Positions 7,503 to 16,272 of a stretch of 64,000 nt of DNA are shown here, piece by piece. The notes beneath the pieces were generated by a model that saw only the letters and a program-made list of their open reading frames with translations, was not told where the DNA came from and searched no databases. The stretch comes from Ottowia massiliensis (GTDB lineage: Bacteria > Pseudomonadota > Gammaproteobacteria > Burkholderiales > Burkholderiaceae_C), in NCBI RefSeq assembly GCF_900240305.1, contig NZ_LT964854.1, positions 744,001-808,000 on the forward strand, given 5' to 3'. The stretch's first letter is position 1. Every line of letters begins with the position of its first letter. The translations under genes and the position numbers were made by a program.

Positions 7503-8480
7503 ATGACACGCTACACCCGCATCACCGGCACAGGCAGCTTTCTGCCCGCGCGCCGCGTCTCCAACGACGAACTGGCGGCCGAGCTGGCCGCGCGCGGCAT
7601 TGAAACCTCCGACGCCTGGATCACCGAGCGCACCGGCATCCGCGCCCGCCACTTTGCCGACCCTGCAACCCCCGCCAGCCAGCTGGCCGTGCCCGCCGCG
7701 CAAGCGGCCATGCAAGCCGCAGGCGCGCAGCCGCAAGACATTGATCTGCTCATCGTCGCCACCTCCACGCCCGACATGGTGTTTCCCGCCACCGCCGCCA
7801 TCGTGCAGCGCCAGCTGGGCATTGCGGGCAGCCCTGCCTTCGACGTGCAGGCCGTGTGCAGCGGCTTCATCTACGCCCTCACCGTGGCCGACGCCATGAT
7901 CCGCGCCGGCGGCGCGCGGCGCGCCCTGGTCATTGGCGCGGAAGTGTTCAGCCGCATCCTCGACTTCAACGACCGCACCACCTGCGTGCTCTTTGGCGAC
8001 GGCGCGGGCGCCGTGGTGCTTGAAGCCAGCGACACCCCCGGCATCCTCGCCACCGACTTGCACGCCGACGGCAGGCATGTGGACATCCTTTGCGTGCCCG
8101 GCCACGTCAGCGGCGGCCACGCGCTGGGCACGCCCTTGCTGCACATGGACGGGCAGGCCGTTTTCAAGCTCGCCGTCAGCCTGCTTGACAAAACCGCCCG
8201 CGCCGTGCTGGAAAAAGCCGGTAAAACCGCCGCTGACGTGGACTGGCTCATCCCCCACCAGGCCAATTTGCGCATCATGCAAGGCACGGCCAGAAAGCTC
8301 GGCCTGCCGCCCGAAAAAATCATCGTCACCCTGCAAGAGCACGGCAACACCTCCGCCGCTTCCATTCCGCTGGCGCTGGACCACGCCGTGCGCAGCGGCC
8401 AAGTCCGCCCCGGCCAAACCGCCCTGCTCGAAGGCGTGGGCGGCGGCTTTACCTGGGGTTCCGTGCTGCTGACCCTGTAG
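7503..8480 (+). CDS. fabH: 3-oxoacyl-ACP synthase III
   Basis: Starts fatty acid synthesis by condensing acetyl-CoA with malonyl-ACP. The 325-residue protein has the KAS III triad: Cys119 in AVCSGF, His252 in PHQANLR and Asn282 in HGNTSAAS, plus the glycine-rich EGVGGGFTWGS end. I chose the ATG at 7503 (MTRYTRITG), which has GGAG about 9 bases upstream; an in-frame ATG 48 bases earlier overlaps the hairpin. The genes that usually follow (fabD, fabG, acpP, fabF) are absent: a dispersed repeat and then engB on the opposite strand come next. Confidence 0.95.
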   Translation: MTRYTRITGTGSFLPARRVSNDELAAELAARGIETSDAWITERTGIRARHFADPATPASQLAVPAAQAAMQAAGAQPQDIDLLIVATSTPDMVFPATAAIVQRQLGIAGSPAFDVQAVCSGFIYALTVADAMIRAGGARRALVIGAEVFSRILDFNDRTTCVLFGDGAGAVVLEASDTPGILATDLHADGRHVDILCVPGHVSGGHALGTPLLHMDGQAVFKLAVSLLDKTARAVLEKAGKTAADVDWLIPHQANLRIMQGTARKLGLPPEKIIVTLQEHGNTSAASIPLALDHAVRSGQVRPGQTALLEGVGGGFTWGSVLLTL

Positions 8481-8692
8481 CCTGCGGCCAGCCGCCGTTT
8501 TCGGAAGGCGCGGCGGCCAACACTGATTTCACCCGGGCGGAGCAGCCCGTGGGCGCAAAAAAAGCGGGCTGAAGCGGGCGCACCGCAGGCGGCCAGGCAG
8601 CCCGGTGAGCGGAACTGAACGGCAAACGCGCAAGGCCTGGCGCGCAGCGCCGAATGTGCGGCGCCACTGCGCCACTCTTTTCATCGCGCTGA

Positions 8693-8779
8693 TTTGCTCC
8701 TCTATCAATAGCATGACGTCCTAGTGGAATCTGCGCGATAGGGTGTTTTACCCCCATTGAATTCGCTCCTGTTTTCGAT
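8693..8779 (+). repeat. Dispersed 85-bp intergenic repeat, copy 2
   Basis: Forward copy with TAGCATGACGTCCTAGTGG in the middle and ATTCGCTCCTGTTTTCGAT at the end. It lies between the convergent ends of fabH and engB. Apart from it, the gene-free stretch 8481-8930 shows nothing I can identify. Confidence 0.85.
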
Positions 8780-8930
8780 ATTCCTGGCAAGCAAAATTCG
8801 ATTGGAGACACCGCCTTGCCTGGCGCAGCTCCATTCATCGGCCGCGCCTGCGCCGCCCAGACTGCTGCTCCCGCTTCGTCCGCCTCATGAGCGGGCCGTG
8901 AGCAGATAACAAGTCCCTCAAAACCTGCTC

Positions 8931-9623
8931 TCAGGCCAAAGCCTGTTCTGGCCCGCCAGCTTGCTCCACCCGCGCGCGCAGCCAGCAGGCGGCTTCGGCC
9001 ACGCCCTGACGCTTGAGGGCAGAAAAAAGCATCACATCGCCGCCGCCCGCTTGCAGGCGGGCGATGGACAGCGCCTTGGCCTGCTCGCTGCGGTTGAGCT
9101 TGTCGGCCTTGGTCAGCAGCACCAGAAAAGGCAGGCCCTGCTCCACGCGCGGGCGAATGACCTCCAGCAGCGCCTCGTCCAGCTCCTTGATGCCGTGGCG
9201 CGGATCGCAAAGCATGACCACCGCCGCCAGATTGGCGCGTGTGAGCAGGTAATTGACCATGACTTGCTGCCAGCGCAGCTTGTCGGCCTGCGGCACGGCG
9301 GCATAGCCATAGCCGGGCAAATCAGCCAGCACGGCATCGGTTTGACCACGGCGGCCCAGGGCGAACAGATTGATGTGCTGGGTGCGCCCCGGCGTTTTGG
9401 AAGCGAAGGCCAGGCGGTTTTGCTGCGTCAGCGTATTGATGGCCGTGGATTTGCCCGCGTTGGAGCGGCCCACGAAGGCGATTTCAGGCACTTGCAGCGC
9501 GGGCAGCTGGTGCAGCTGGGCGGCCGTGGTGAGAAAACGCGCCGTGTGCAGCCAGCCAAGCGCAAGGGCGCTGGCGGTGTCAAGAGGCTTTTTTTCGCGC
9601 GTGTAAGAGGGGGTAAGCGGCAT
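8931..9623 (-). CDS. engB: Ribosome biogenesis GTPase EngB/YsxC
   Basis: Essential TrmE-Era family GTPase needed for assembly of the 50S subunit. The 230-residue protein shows all G motifs: G1 GRSNAGKST, G2 Thr in TPGRTQ, G3 DLPGYGYA, G4 TKADKL and G5 SALKRQG. It starts at ATG 9623 and is transcribed away from the cytochrome c gene. Length is slightly above average because of a short N-terminal extension (LTPSYTREKKPLD). Secure call. Confidence 0.95.
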   Translation of the reverse strand: MPLTPSYTREKKPLDTASALALGWLHTARFLTTAAQLHQLPALQVPEIAFVGRSNAGKSTAINTLTQQNRLAFASKTPGRTQHINLFALGRRGQTDAVLADLPGYGYAAVPQADKLRWQQVMVNYLLTRANLAAVVMLCDPRHGIKELDEALLEVIRPRVEQGLPFLVLLTKADKLNRSEQAKALSIARLQAGGGDVMLFSALKRQGVAEAACWLRARVEQAGGPEQALA

Positions 9624-9651
9624 GGGGCGGGCATTGTAGAATTCGCCCCAG

Positions 9652-9687
9652 CTGCATCAGGGCATTCCCGGCCTGATGCAGTTTTTT
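9652..9687 (+). terminator. Strong terminator-like hairpin in the leader of the cytochrome c gene
   Basis: CTGCATCAGG-loop-CCTGATGCAG followed by TTTTTT: a perfect 10-bp stem and T run on the + strand. It lies between the divergent starts of engB and the cytochrome c4-like gene, ending 25 bp before that ATG. No + strand gene lies upstream for it to terminate, so it may act as an attenuator or end a short leader RNA. Confidence 0.7.
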
Positions 9688-9712
9688 CCATAACCATCAA
9701 GACGATACCCAC

Positions 9713-10426
9713 ATGAAGTCGCCCGCCTTCTTCCTCGCAGCCGCCTTGATTGCGGCTTGCGCGCACGCTGCCGAAGGGACTGCTGCCGAGGCGCCCGCCG
9801 AGCAAGCGCCCGCCACCGAAGCGCCCGCTGCCGCCGCCGAACAGGCTCCTGCCGCCGCCGCTCCTGCTGCTTCGCCGCAAAAGATTGATTTGGCGCAAGG
9901 CGAGGCGTCTTATTCAGGCATCTGCCTGGCCTGCCACGGCGAAGGCGGCGCTGGCGTGGCTGACATTCCCACGCAGCCCCGGCTGGCGCACCAGCACCCT
10001 GACTATTTCATCAAGCAAATGATGGAATTTCGCAGCGGCGCGCGCGAAAACGCCGTGATGGAAGGCATGGCGCAAGCCGTGTCGGAAGAAGACATTCACA
10101 ACATCGCCGCCTGGCTGCTGGCGCAAAAACCCGCGCAAGGCGCCGCTGCCGACAAGGAGCTGGCGCAGCTGGGCGAGCGCATTTACCGTGGCGGCGTGGC
10201 CGACCGCAAGATACCCGCTTGCGCTGGCTGCCACAGCCCCAACGGCGCGGGCATTCCGGCGCAATACCCGCGCTTGGCAGGCCAGTTTTCCGACTACACG
10301 ATCGCGCAGCTGAACCAGTTCCGCGACGGCACGCGCAAGAACAACCAGTCCATGGCCGACATTGCGGGCAAGATGAATGACCGCGAAATCAAGGCGGTGG
10401 CCGAATACATCGCCGGCCTGCATTAA
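9713..10426 (+). CDS. Dihaem cytochrome c4-like protein
   Basis: Periplasmic electron carrier of the c4 type, which typically passes electrons from the bc1 complex to terminal oxidases. The 237-residue precursor has a signal peptide ending near AACAHAAEG, then an Ala/Pro/Glu-rich linker (about residues 20-60). Two class I cytochrome domains follow, each with one haem site: CLACH near residue 75 and CAGCH near 175. Each has a later Met ligand candidate (MMEF and QSMADI regions). Neighbouring resB-ccsB supply the haem attachment machinery. The low-complexity linker is longer than in typical c4. Confidence 0.88.
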   Translation: MKSPAFFLAAALIAACAHAAEGTAAEAPAEQAPATEAPAAAAEQAPAAAAPAASPQKIDLAQGEASYSGICLACHGEGGAGVADIPTQPRLAHQHPDYFIKQMMEFRSGARENAVMEGMAQAVSEEDIHNIAAWLLAQKPAQGAAADKELAQLGERIYRGGVADRKIPACAGCHSPNGAGIPAQYPRLAGQFSDYTIAQLNQFRDGTRKNNQSMADIAGKMNDREIKAVAEYIAGLH

Positions 10427-10462
10427 GCGCCGGGCCGTCTTACCAGCGATTTTTGCCAACGA

Positions 10463-10504
10463 GCGCGCCGCCAGTTTGCACCCGCAAGCTGGCGGCGCGT
10501 TTTT
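10463..10504 (+). terminator. Terminator after the cytochrome c gene
   Basis: CGCGCCGCCAG and CTGGCGGCGCG form an 11-bp stem around a loop of about 15 bases, followed by TTTTT. Separates the cytochrome gene from resB. Confidence 0.85.
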
Positions 10505-10624
10505 GCCTGCACAAAAAGAAAAACGCAGCAAGCCGCCGGGCCAAGGCGAACGGGCAACAATCGCCGCTCCCGAGCGCAGCTTTTCGCTGCCGCCTGTTTC
10601 TTTTCTGCCTTGAAAACCACCCGC

Positions 10625-12796
10625 ATGAGCACCTCCAGCACAGAAGGCCCTGCCGCGCGGCGCAGCTGGCCCGCCTTGCGGCAGGCGGCGGAGCTGCTGT
10701 CGTCCATGCGCTTTGCCATTGCGCTGCTCACGGTCATCTGCATTGCCTCGGTCATTGGCACCGTGATTCAGCAGCACGACTCGATGGCTGGCTATGTGAG
10801 CAAGTTCGGGCCGTTCTGGGCCGGGCTGTTCATGGCGCTGAAGCTCAATGCGGTGTACAGCGCCTGGTGGTTTCTGCTGATTCTGGCTTTTCTGGTGGTC
10901 AGCACCAGCCTGTGCATCGCGCGGCACGCGCCCAAGATGCTGGCCGATCTGAAAGCGTTCAAGGAAGACATCCGCGTGCAAAGCCTGCGCGCCTTCCATT
11001 ACAAGGCCGAAGCCGCGCTGCCCGCCGCGCCCGCCCAGGAGGCGCAGCGCATCCGCCAGGCGCTGGCGGCCAGCGGCTGGCGCGTGCGGCTGCAAAAACG
11101 CGAAACGCCCGAAGGCGACGGCTGGATGGTGGCGGCCAAGGCCGGGGCGGCCAACAAGCTCGGCTACATCGCCGCGCACAGCGCCATCGTGCTGGTGTGC
11201 CTGGGCGGGCTGCTGGATGGAGACTTGTTCATCCGCGCGCAAACCTGGCTGGGCGGCAAGTCGGTCTATACGGGCGGCGGGCTGGTGTCGCAAGTGGGGC
11301 CGCAGCACCGGCTCTCGCCCGCAAACCCGGCTTTCCGGGGCAATCTGGCCGTTGCCGAAGGCACGGCATCGGACACCGTGGTGCTGGCGCAGCCGGATGG
11401 CGTGCTCTTGCAGGAGCTGCCGTTTGCCATTGAACTCAAGAAATTCACCATTGAGTATTACGACACGGGCATGCCGCGCCTGTTTGCCAGCGACATCGTG
11501 ATTCACGACAAGGAAGGCGGCGGCAAGCGCGAGGCCCGCGTGGAAGTGAACCACCCCGTCAAGCACAAAGGCATCAGCATCTACCAAAGCAGTTTTGACG
11601 ACGGCGGCTCGCGCCTGAAGCTGGCCCTGGTTCCGCTGGGCGCAGCGGACATCGCGCCAGCCGGGCTGCAAGGCGCCGTGGGCGACAGCCTGCCGCTGAA
11701 CGTGCAGGGCGAAAGCCTGACGCTGGAGCTGGGCGAGCTGCGCGTCATGAACGTGGAAGACGTGGCGCAAGAGCAGCCCGGCATGGCTGCACCCGCCGGG
11801 CCGGATCGCGGCCTGGCCCACGCCATAGAGCAGCGCCTGGGCGCGGCTGACAAAACCGTCACGCAGCGCCATTTGCGCAACGTCGGCCCCAGCTTCAGCT
11901 ACCGCCTGCGCGACGCCGCCGGGCAGGCCCGCGAATACAAAAACTACATGCTGCCCATCGACATGGGCGATGGCGGCCCCAGCGTCTTTTTGCTGGGCGT
12001 GCGCCTGTCGGCCAGCGACTCCATGCGCTATTTGCGCATTCCGGCCGACGAAAACCAGTCGCTGCAAGGCTTTGTGCGCCTGCGCGCCGCCTTGCAAGAC
12101 GCCCGCCAGCGCGAAGCCGCCGTGGCCCGCTACGTGGCGCGCAACCTGGAAGGCGGGCGCACCAGCCTGGCCGGGCAGCTCACCCTCTCCGCCCGCCGCA
12201 TGCTGGGGCTGTTTGCGGGCGTGGACGCCATCCGGGGCCGCAAGCCTGGCGGGCTGCAAGCCATCGCCGATTTCGTGGAAGAAGCCGTGCCGCCTGCCGA
12301 GCGTGAAACCGCCGCCCAGGCCCTGCTGCGCCTGCTCAACGGCGTGCTGTTCGAGCTGAACCAGGCCGTGCGCGAAGCCCACGGCCAAAAGCCCCTGCCT
12401 GAAGACGACCCGCAAGCCATCGCCTGGGTGCAGCACGCGGCCGTCGCGCTGTCTGACGTGAACCTCTACCCCGCCGCCTTCACGCTCGAACTCAAAGACT
12501 TCACCCACGTGCAGGCCAGCGTCATGCAAGTGGCGCGCGCGCCCGGCCAGGCCGTGGTCTATCTGGGCTGCCTGCTGCTGATTGCCGGCATCTTCGGCAT
12601 GCTCTACGTGCGCGACCGCCGCCTGTGGATTTGGCTGGCTCCAGCTGCCAGCGGGCCGGGCGCACAAGCCGTGGCCGCCTTCTCATCCAACCGCAAAACG
12701 CTGGACGCCGACCGGGAATTTGCCCAAATCAAGGCGCGGCTTTTGCAACTTCCGGCAAGCTCATGTGCCATGCAGCCCACAACCACGCTTTCCTGA
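10625..12796 (+). CDS. resB: Cytochrome c biogenesis protein ResB
   Basis: Membrane part of the system II haem ligation machinery; with CcsB it moves haem out and attaches it to apocytochromes c. The protein is about 723 residues. Membrane spans lie near the N-terminus (FAIALLTVICIASVIGTVI; WWFLLILAFLVVST), near residue 185 (SAIVLVCLGGLL) and near the C-terminus (VVYLGCLLLIAGIFGMLYV). A large periplasmic domain contains the ResB pattern VNHPVKHKGISIYQSSF. I chose ATG 10625 over an in-frame TTG at 10610. The TGA is 2 bases before ccsB, so the two are one transcript. Confidence 0.93.
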   Translation: MSTSSTEGPAARRSWPALRQAAELLSSMRFAIALLTVICIASVIGTVIQQHDSMAGYVSKFGPFWAGLFMALKLNAVYSAWWFLLILAFLVVSTSLCIARHAPKMLADLKAFKEDIRVQSLRAFHYKAEAALPAAPAQEAQRIRQALAASGWRVRLQKRETPEGDGWMVAAKAGAANKLGYIAAHSAIVLVCLGGLLDGDLFIRAQTWLGGKSVYTGGGLVSQVGPQHRLSPANPAFRGNLAVAEGTASDTVVLAQPDGVLLQELPFAIELKKFTIEYYDTGMPRLFASDIVIHDKEGGGKREARVEVNHPVKHKGISIYQSSFDDGGSRLKLALVPLGAADIAPAGLQGAVGDSLPLNVQGESLTLELGELRVMNVEDVAQEQPGMAAPAGPDRGLAHAIEQRLGAADKTVTQRHLRNVGPSFSYRLRDAAGQAREYKNYMLPIDMGDGGPSVFLLGVRLSASDSMRYLRIPADENQSLQGFVRLRAALQDARQREAAVARYVARNLEGGRTSLAGQLTLSARRMLGLFAGVDAIRGRKPGGLQAIADFVEEAVPPAERETAAQALLRLLNGVLFELNQAVREAHGQKPLPEDDPQAIAWVQHAAVALSDVNLYPAAFTLELKDFTHVQASVMQVARAPGQAVVYLGCLLLIAGIFGMLYVRDRRLWIWLAPAASGPGAQAVAAFSSNRKTLDADREFAQIKARLLQLPASSCAMQPTTTLS

Positions 12797-12798
12797 CG

Positions 12799-14175
12799 AT
12801 GAACACCGCCGCCGCCACACCCTCCGCCGCCCCTGCGGCCACGCCGCCGGAAAACGCCGCCCTGGCCGCCGCGCCCGCGCCGGACGCGGGCTATTTCGCC
12901 CGCCGCACCTGGGGCGACTGGCTGTTTGCCGCCATCGCCGCCGCTGGCGCGGGCTTTGCCCTGTGGCGCTACCGGCAGGCCATGGACGGCTACGAAACCG
13001 CCATCCTCCTGGCCACACTGCCCATCGTCATCTGGCTGGGCTGGTTCTGGCGGCCCCTGCGCCACCTCATGCTCGTCTGCGGCGGCCTGGCGCTGCTGGC
13101 CATTGCCAGCTACGGGGGCGACCTGGGCCGCGCCGAAACCGTCTTCTGGCTCAAATTCCTGCTGTCCAGCCAGTCGGCCATTCTCTGGATGAGCGTGCTC
13201 TTTTTCATGAGCACCGTCTTTTACTGGGCCGGCATGTTCATCCGGCAGCCAGCGGCTTCTCTTGAAAGCCTGGGCAGCAAGCTGGCCTGGGGCGCCGTGG
13301 CGCTGGCGCTCACCGGCACGCTGGTGCGCTGGTACGAAAGCCACCACATCGGCGCGGGCATCGGCCACATCCCGGTCAGCAACCTGTATGAAGTTTTCAT
13401 CATGTTCTGCTGGATGACCACGCTTTTTTACCTGTACTACGAGGAGCAATACCGCACGCGCGCACTGGGCGCGTTCGTCATGCTCGTGGTCAGCGCCGCC
13501 GTGGGCTTTTTGCTGTGGTACACGCTCGTGCGCGAAGCGCACCAGATCCAGCCGCTCATCCCCGCCCTGCAAAGCTGGTGGATGAAGCTGCACGTGCCTG
13601 CCAATTTCATCGGCTACGGCACCTTCGCGCTGGCGGCCATGGTCGCTTTCGCCTATCTCATCAAGCAGCAGGCCGGCGAGCAGCAGCGGCATCGCATCGC
13701 GTCCATGTGGCTGCTGGGCATGGCCGTGTGCTTTGTGCCCCTGGCCTTCCGCCAGCGCGCAGAAGGCGCAGGCGGCGGCTACTGGCTGGGCTACACCATC
13801 GTGGCCGCCGCCATCGTCGGCCTCATCGTGCTGGGCCGCAAGCGCATTGCCCAGCGGCTGCCTTCCTTCGAGGTGCTCGATGACGTGATGTACAAGGCCA
13901 TCGCCGTGGGCTTTGCCTTCTTCACCATTGCCACCGTGCTGGGCGCTTTCTGGGCCGCCGATGCCTGGGGCGGCTACTGGAGCTGGGACCCCAAGGAAAC
14001 CTGGGCGCTCATCGTCTGGCTCAACTACGCCAGCTGGCTGCACATGCGCCTGATCAAGGGCCTGCGCGGCACTGTGGCCGCCTGGTGGGCGCTGGCGGGC
14101 CTGGCCATCACCACCTTCGCCTTCATCGGCGTGAACATGTTCATCACCAGCCTGCACAGCTACGGCTCGATTTAG
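12799..14175 (+). CDS. ccsB: Cytochrome c biogenesis protein CcsB/ResC
   Basis: Haem-handling membrane partner of ResB. The 458-residue protein has an Ala/Pro-rich N-terminal tail and about eight membrane spans. The periplasmic tryptophan-rich haem motif WGGYWSWDPKETWAL is near residue 390, and the ending VNMFITSLHSYGSI is typical. ATG 12799 follows the resB stop by 2 bases; a longer in-frame extension back to 12625 would overlap resB and is unlikely. System II in place of CcmA-H is common in Burkholderiales. Confidence 0.94.
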   Translation: MNTAAATPSAAPAATPPENAALAAAPAPDAGYFARRTWGDWLFAAIAAAGAGFALWRYRQAMDGYETAILLATLPIVIWLGWFWRPLRHLMLVCGGLALLAIASYGGDLGRAETVFWLKFLLSSQSAILWMSVLFFMSTVFYWAGMFIRQPAASLESLGSKLAWGAVALALTGTLVRWYESHHIGAGIGHIPVSNLYEVFIMFCWMTTLFYLYYEEQYRTRALGAFVMLVVSAAVGFLLWYTLVREAHQIQPLIPALQSWWMKLHVPANFIGYGTFALAAMVAFAYLIKQQAGEQQRHRIASMWLLGMAVCFVPLAFRQRAEGAGGGYWLGYTIVAAAIVGLIVLGRKRIAQRLPSFEVLDDVMYKAIAVGFAFFTIATVLGAFWAADAWGGYWSWDPKETWALIVWLNYASWLHMRLIKGLRGTVAAWWALAGLAITTFAFIGVNMFITSLHSYGSI

Positions 14176-14301
14176 GCGCCTGTGTGCCGCCTGTGCGCAG
14201 GTGCGCAAAGCGCAGATCCGGGCGCTTTTGCGGCCTTGCGAATCCTGCCGGGCTGCTGCCGGGCTGCTGCCAGGCTGCAATTGGGCGGAAAGGCAGCCCG
14301 C

Positions 14302-14386
14302 ATTCGCTCCTGTATCAATAGCGCGATGTCCTAGTCGAATGGGCGCAGGGCCTGTTTTTCAGGCCATTGATTCGCTCCTTTTTCCA
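14302..14386 (+). repeat. Dispersed 85-bp intergenic repeat, copy 3
   Basis: Forward copy: ATTCGCTCCTGTATCAATAG, then GATGTCCTAGTCGAAT and a final TTCGCTCCTTTTTCC. It lies between ccsB and the anion transporter. The rest of 14176-14619 contains no gene that I can support. Confidence 0.82.
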
Positions 14387-14619
14387 AAGCGCAAATAACG
14401 CTCCGGCCATCCCGGCCCGGCTCGCCTGCCTGGGACAAGCGCCTGCTGCGTTTCATGCCACGCCGCCGCTGGCAGCTCCAGCCCGGAGCCTTCTTTTCCG
14501 AACGCCGCCTGCGCCGGAATCCATGCTGCGGCCGCGCCCTTTGGCCATGCGCACAATACGGCGCGGGAAAGGCGCTTTCCCGCGCCATTTCCTCCTTCAA
14601 CCAACGAAAGAGTTGCAAC

Positions 14620-16140
14620 ATGGCAGAAAAAACAGACCAAAAAACAGTCCGGCAACCGGCTCAAGACCCGGCGAAAGGCAAGCTGGGTTTCAAGCTTTTG
14701 CCAGCAGGCATTGCACTGGCGCTGGCGCTGCTGATCGCGTTCGCCATTCCCGTGCCGCAGGGCGTGACGCCCCGGGCCTGGCATCTGCTGGCGATGTTCG
14801 TGGGCGTGATCGCCGCCATCATCGGCAAGGCCATGCCCATCGGCGCGCTGTCGATGGTGGCCATCACGCTGGTGGCCGTGACGGGAGTGACGGCGGACGC
14901 GCCTGAAAACGCCATCAAGGATGCGCTTTCGAGCTTTGCCAATCCGCTGATCTGGCTGATTGGCGCTTCCATCATGATTTCGCGCGGGCTGCTGAAAACG
15001 GGGCTGGGCGCGCGCATCGGCTACTTTTTCATCGCGCTGTTTGGCCGCAAGACGCTGGGCATTGGCTACAGCCTGGCGCTGTCGGAGCTGCTACTGGCGC
15101 CGGTGACGCCCAGCAACACCGCGCGCGCCGGCGGCATCATCCATCCGGTGATGAAGGCCATTGCCGCCAGCTACGACTCGGACCCCGAAAAAGGCACGCA
15201 AGGGCGCATGGGCCGCTATCTGGCGCTGGTCAATTACCACGGCAACCCCATCAGCTCGGCCATGTTCATCACGGCCACCGCGCCCAATCCGCTGGTGGTG
15301 GACATCGTGGCCAAGGCCACGAATTCCAGCATCAAGCTCAGCTGGGGCACATGGGCGCTGGCCATGCTGCTGCCGGGCCTGGCGGCCATGCTGCTGATGC
15401 CGCTGGCGCTGTATTGGCTCTACCCGCCCGAAATCAGGGAAACGCCCAACGCTGCCGCTTTTGCCAAGGAGCGCCTGGCCGAGCTGGGGCCGATGAACCG
15501 GGGCGAAAAAATCATGCTCGCCATCTTCGCGCTGCTGCTGGCGCTGTGGGCGGGCGTGCCCGCCCACATTGGCGGCCCGGCCTGGGCGGTGGACGCCACG
15601 GCCACGGCCTTCATCGGCCTGAGCCTGCTGCTGCTCACCGGCGTGCTGAGCTGGGAAGACGTGCTCAAGGAAAAAAGCGCGTGGGACACCATCACCTGGT
15701 TCGCCGCGCTGGTGATGATGGCCACGTTCCTGAACAAGCTCGGCCTGATCGCCTGGTTTTCCCACATGCTGGAGGGCGGCATTTCCCATCTGGGCCTGGG
15801 CTGGGCGGGCGCGGCCAGCCTGCTGGTGCTGGCCTACTTGTACGCGCACTACATGTTTGCCAGCACCACGGCGCACATCACGGCCATGCTGGGCGCGTTT
15901 TACGCCGCTGGCATTGCGCTGGGCGCGCCGCCCATGCTGTTTGCCCTGCTGATGGCCGCCGCCTCCAGCCTGATGATGACGCTGACCCACTACGCCACAG
16001 GCTCCTCGCCCGTGATCTACGGCTCGGGCTACACCACGCTGGGCGAGTGGTGGAAGGCCGGTTTTGCCATGAGCGTGCTGAACCTGCTGGTTTTCACCCT
16101 CATCGGCGGCGTTTGGTGGAAGGCGCTGGGGTACTGGTGA
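14620..16140 (+). CDS. DASS-family anion (dicarboxylate) transporter
   Basis: Inner-membrane carrier of the divalent anion:Na+ symporter (SLC13/CitT) family, about 506 residues and 12 or so membrane segments. The duplicated substrate/sodium signature is visible: TPSNTARAGG near residue 167, and the C-terminal TGSSPVIYGSGY near 465. Closest in wording to bacterial citrate/tartrate:succinate or 2-oxoglutarate/malate carriers; the exact substrate cannot be read from sequence. ATG 14620 (MAEKTDQK) gives a sensible hydrophilic N-terminus, and the in-frame extension upstream is GC-rich noise. It is alone between two dispersed repeats. Confidence 0.88.
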   Translation: MAEKTDQKTVRQPAQDPAKGKLGFKLLPAGIALALALLIAFAIPVPQGVTPRAWHLLAMFVGVIAAIIGKAMPIGALSMVAITLVAVTGVTADAPENAIKDALSSFANPLIWLIGASIMISRGLLKTGLGARIGYFFIALFGRKTLGIGYSLALSELLLAPVTPSNTARAGGIIHPVMKAIAASYDSDPEKGTQGRMGRYLALVNYHGNPISSAMFITATAPNPLVVDIVAKATNSSIKLSWGTWALAMLLPGLAAMLLMPLALYWLYPPEIRETPNAAAFAKERLAELGPMNRGEKIMLAIFALLLALWAGVPAHIGGPAWAVDATATAFIGLSLLLLTGVLSWEDVLKEKSAWDTITWFAALVMMATFLNKLGLIAWFSHMLEGGISHLGLGWAGAASLLVLAYLYAHYMFASTTAHITAMLGAFYAAGIALGAPPMLFALLMAAASSLMMTLTHYATGSSPVIYGSGYTTLGEWWKAGFAMSVLNLLVFTLIGGVWWKALGYW

Positions 16141-16167
16141 GAACCGGCTCCATGCGCTCCGCCGCGC

Positions 16168-16255
16168 ATCAAAAAGAGGAGCTGATACAAGAGGCCAAAA
16201 AACGGCCTCTGCGCCCATTCCACTAGGACCTCTAGCTATGGTTTAAATAGCGAAA
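16168..16255 (-). repeat. Dispersed 85-bp intergenic repeat, copy 4
   Basis: Reverse copy: ATCAAAAAGAGGAGC at the left, CCACTAGGACCTC in the core and AATAGCGAAA at the right. It lies between the convergent ends of the anion transporter and the GH42-like gene. Confidence 0.8.
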
Positions 16256-16272
16256 AGGCTCTAGGCAGGCTC

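Noticed and set aside
9914..12667. A 917-codon open frame opposite the cytochrome c gene and resB
   Set aside because: It runs antisense through recognised genes and across terminators; low-complexity His/Gln/Ala composition typical of shadows.
12604..14280. A 558-codon open frame opposite ccsB
   Set aside because: Antisense shadow of a clear membrane protein gene with no recognisable domains.
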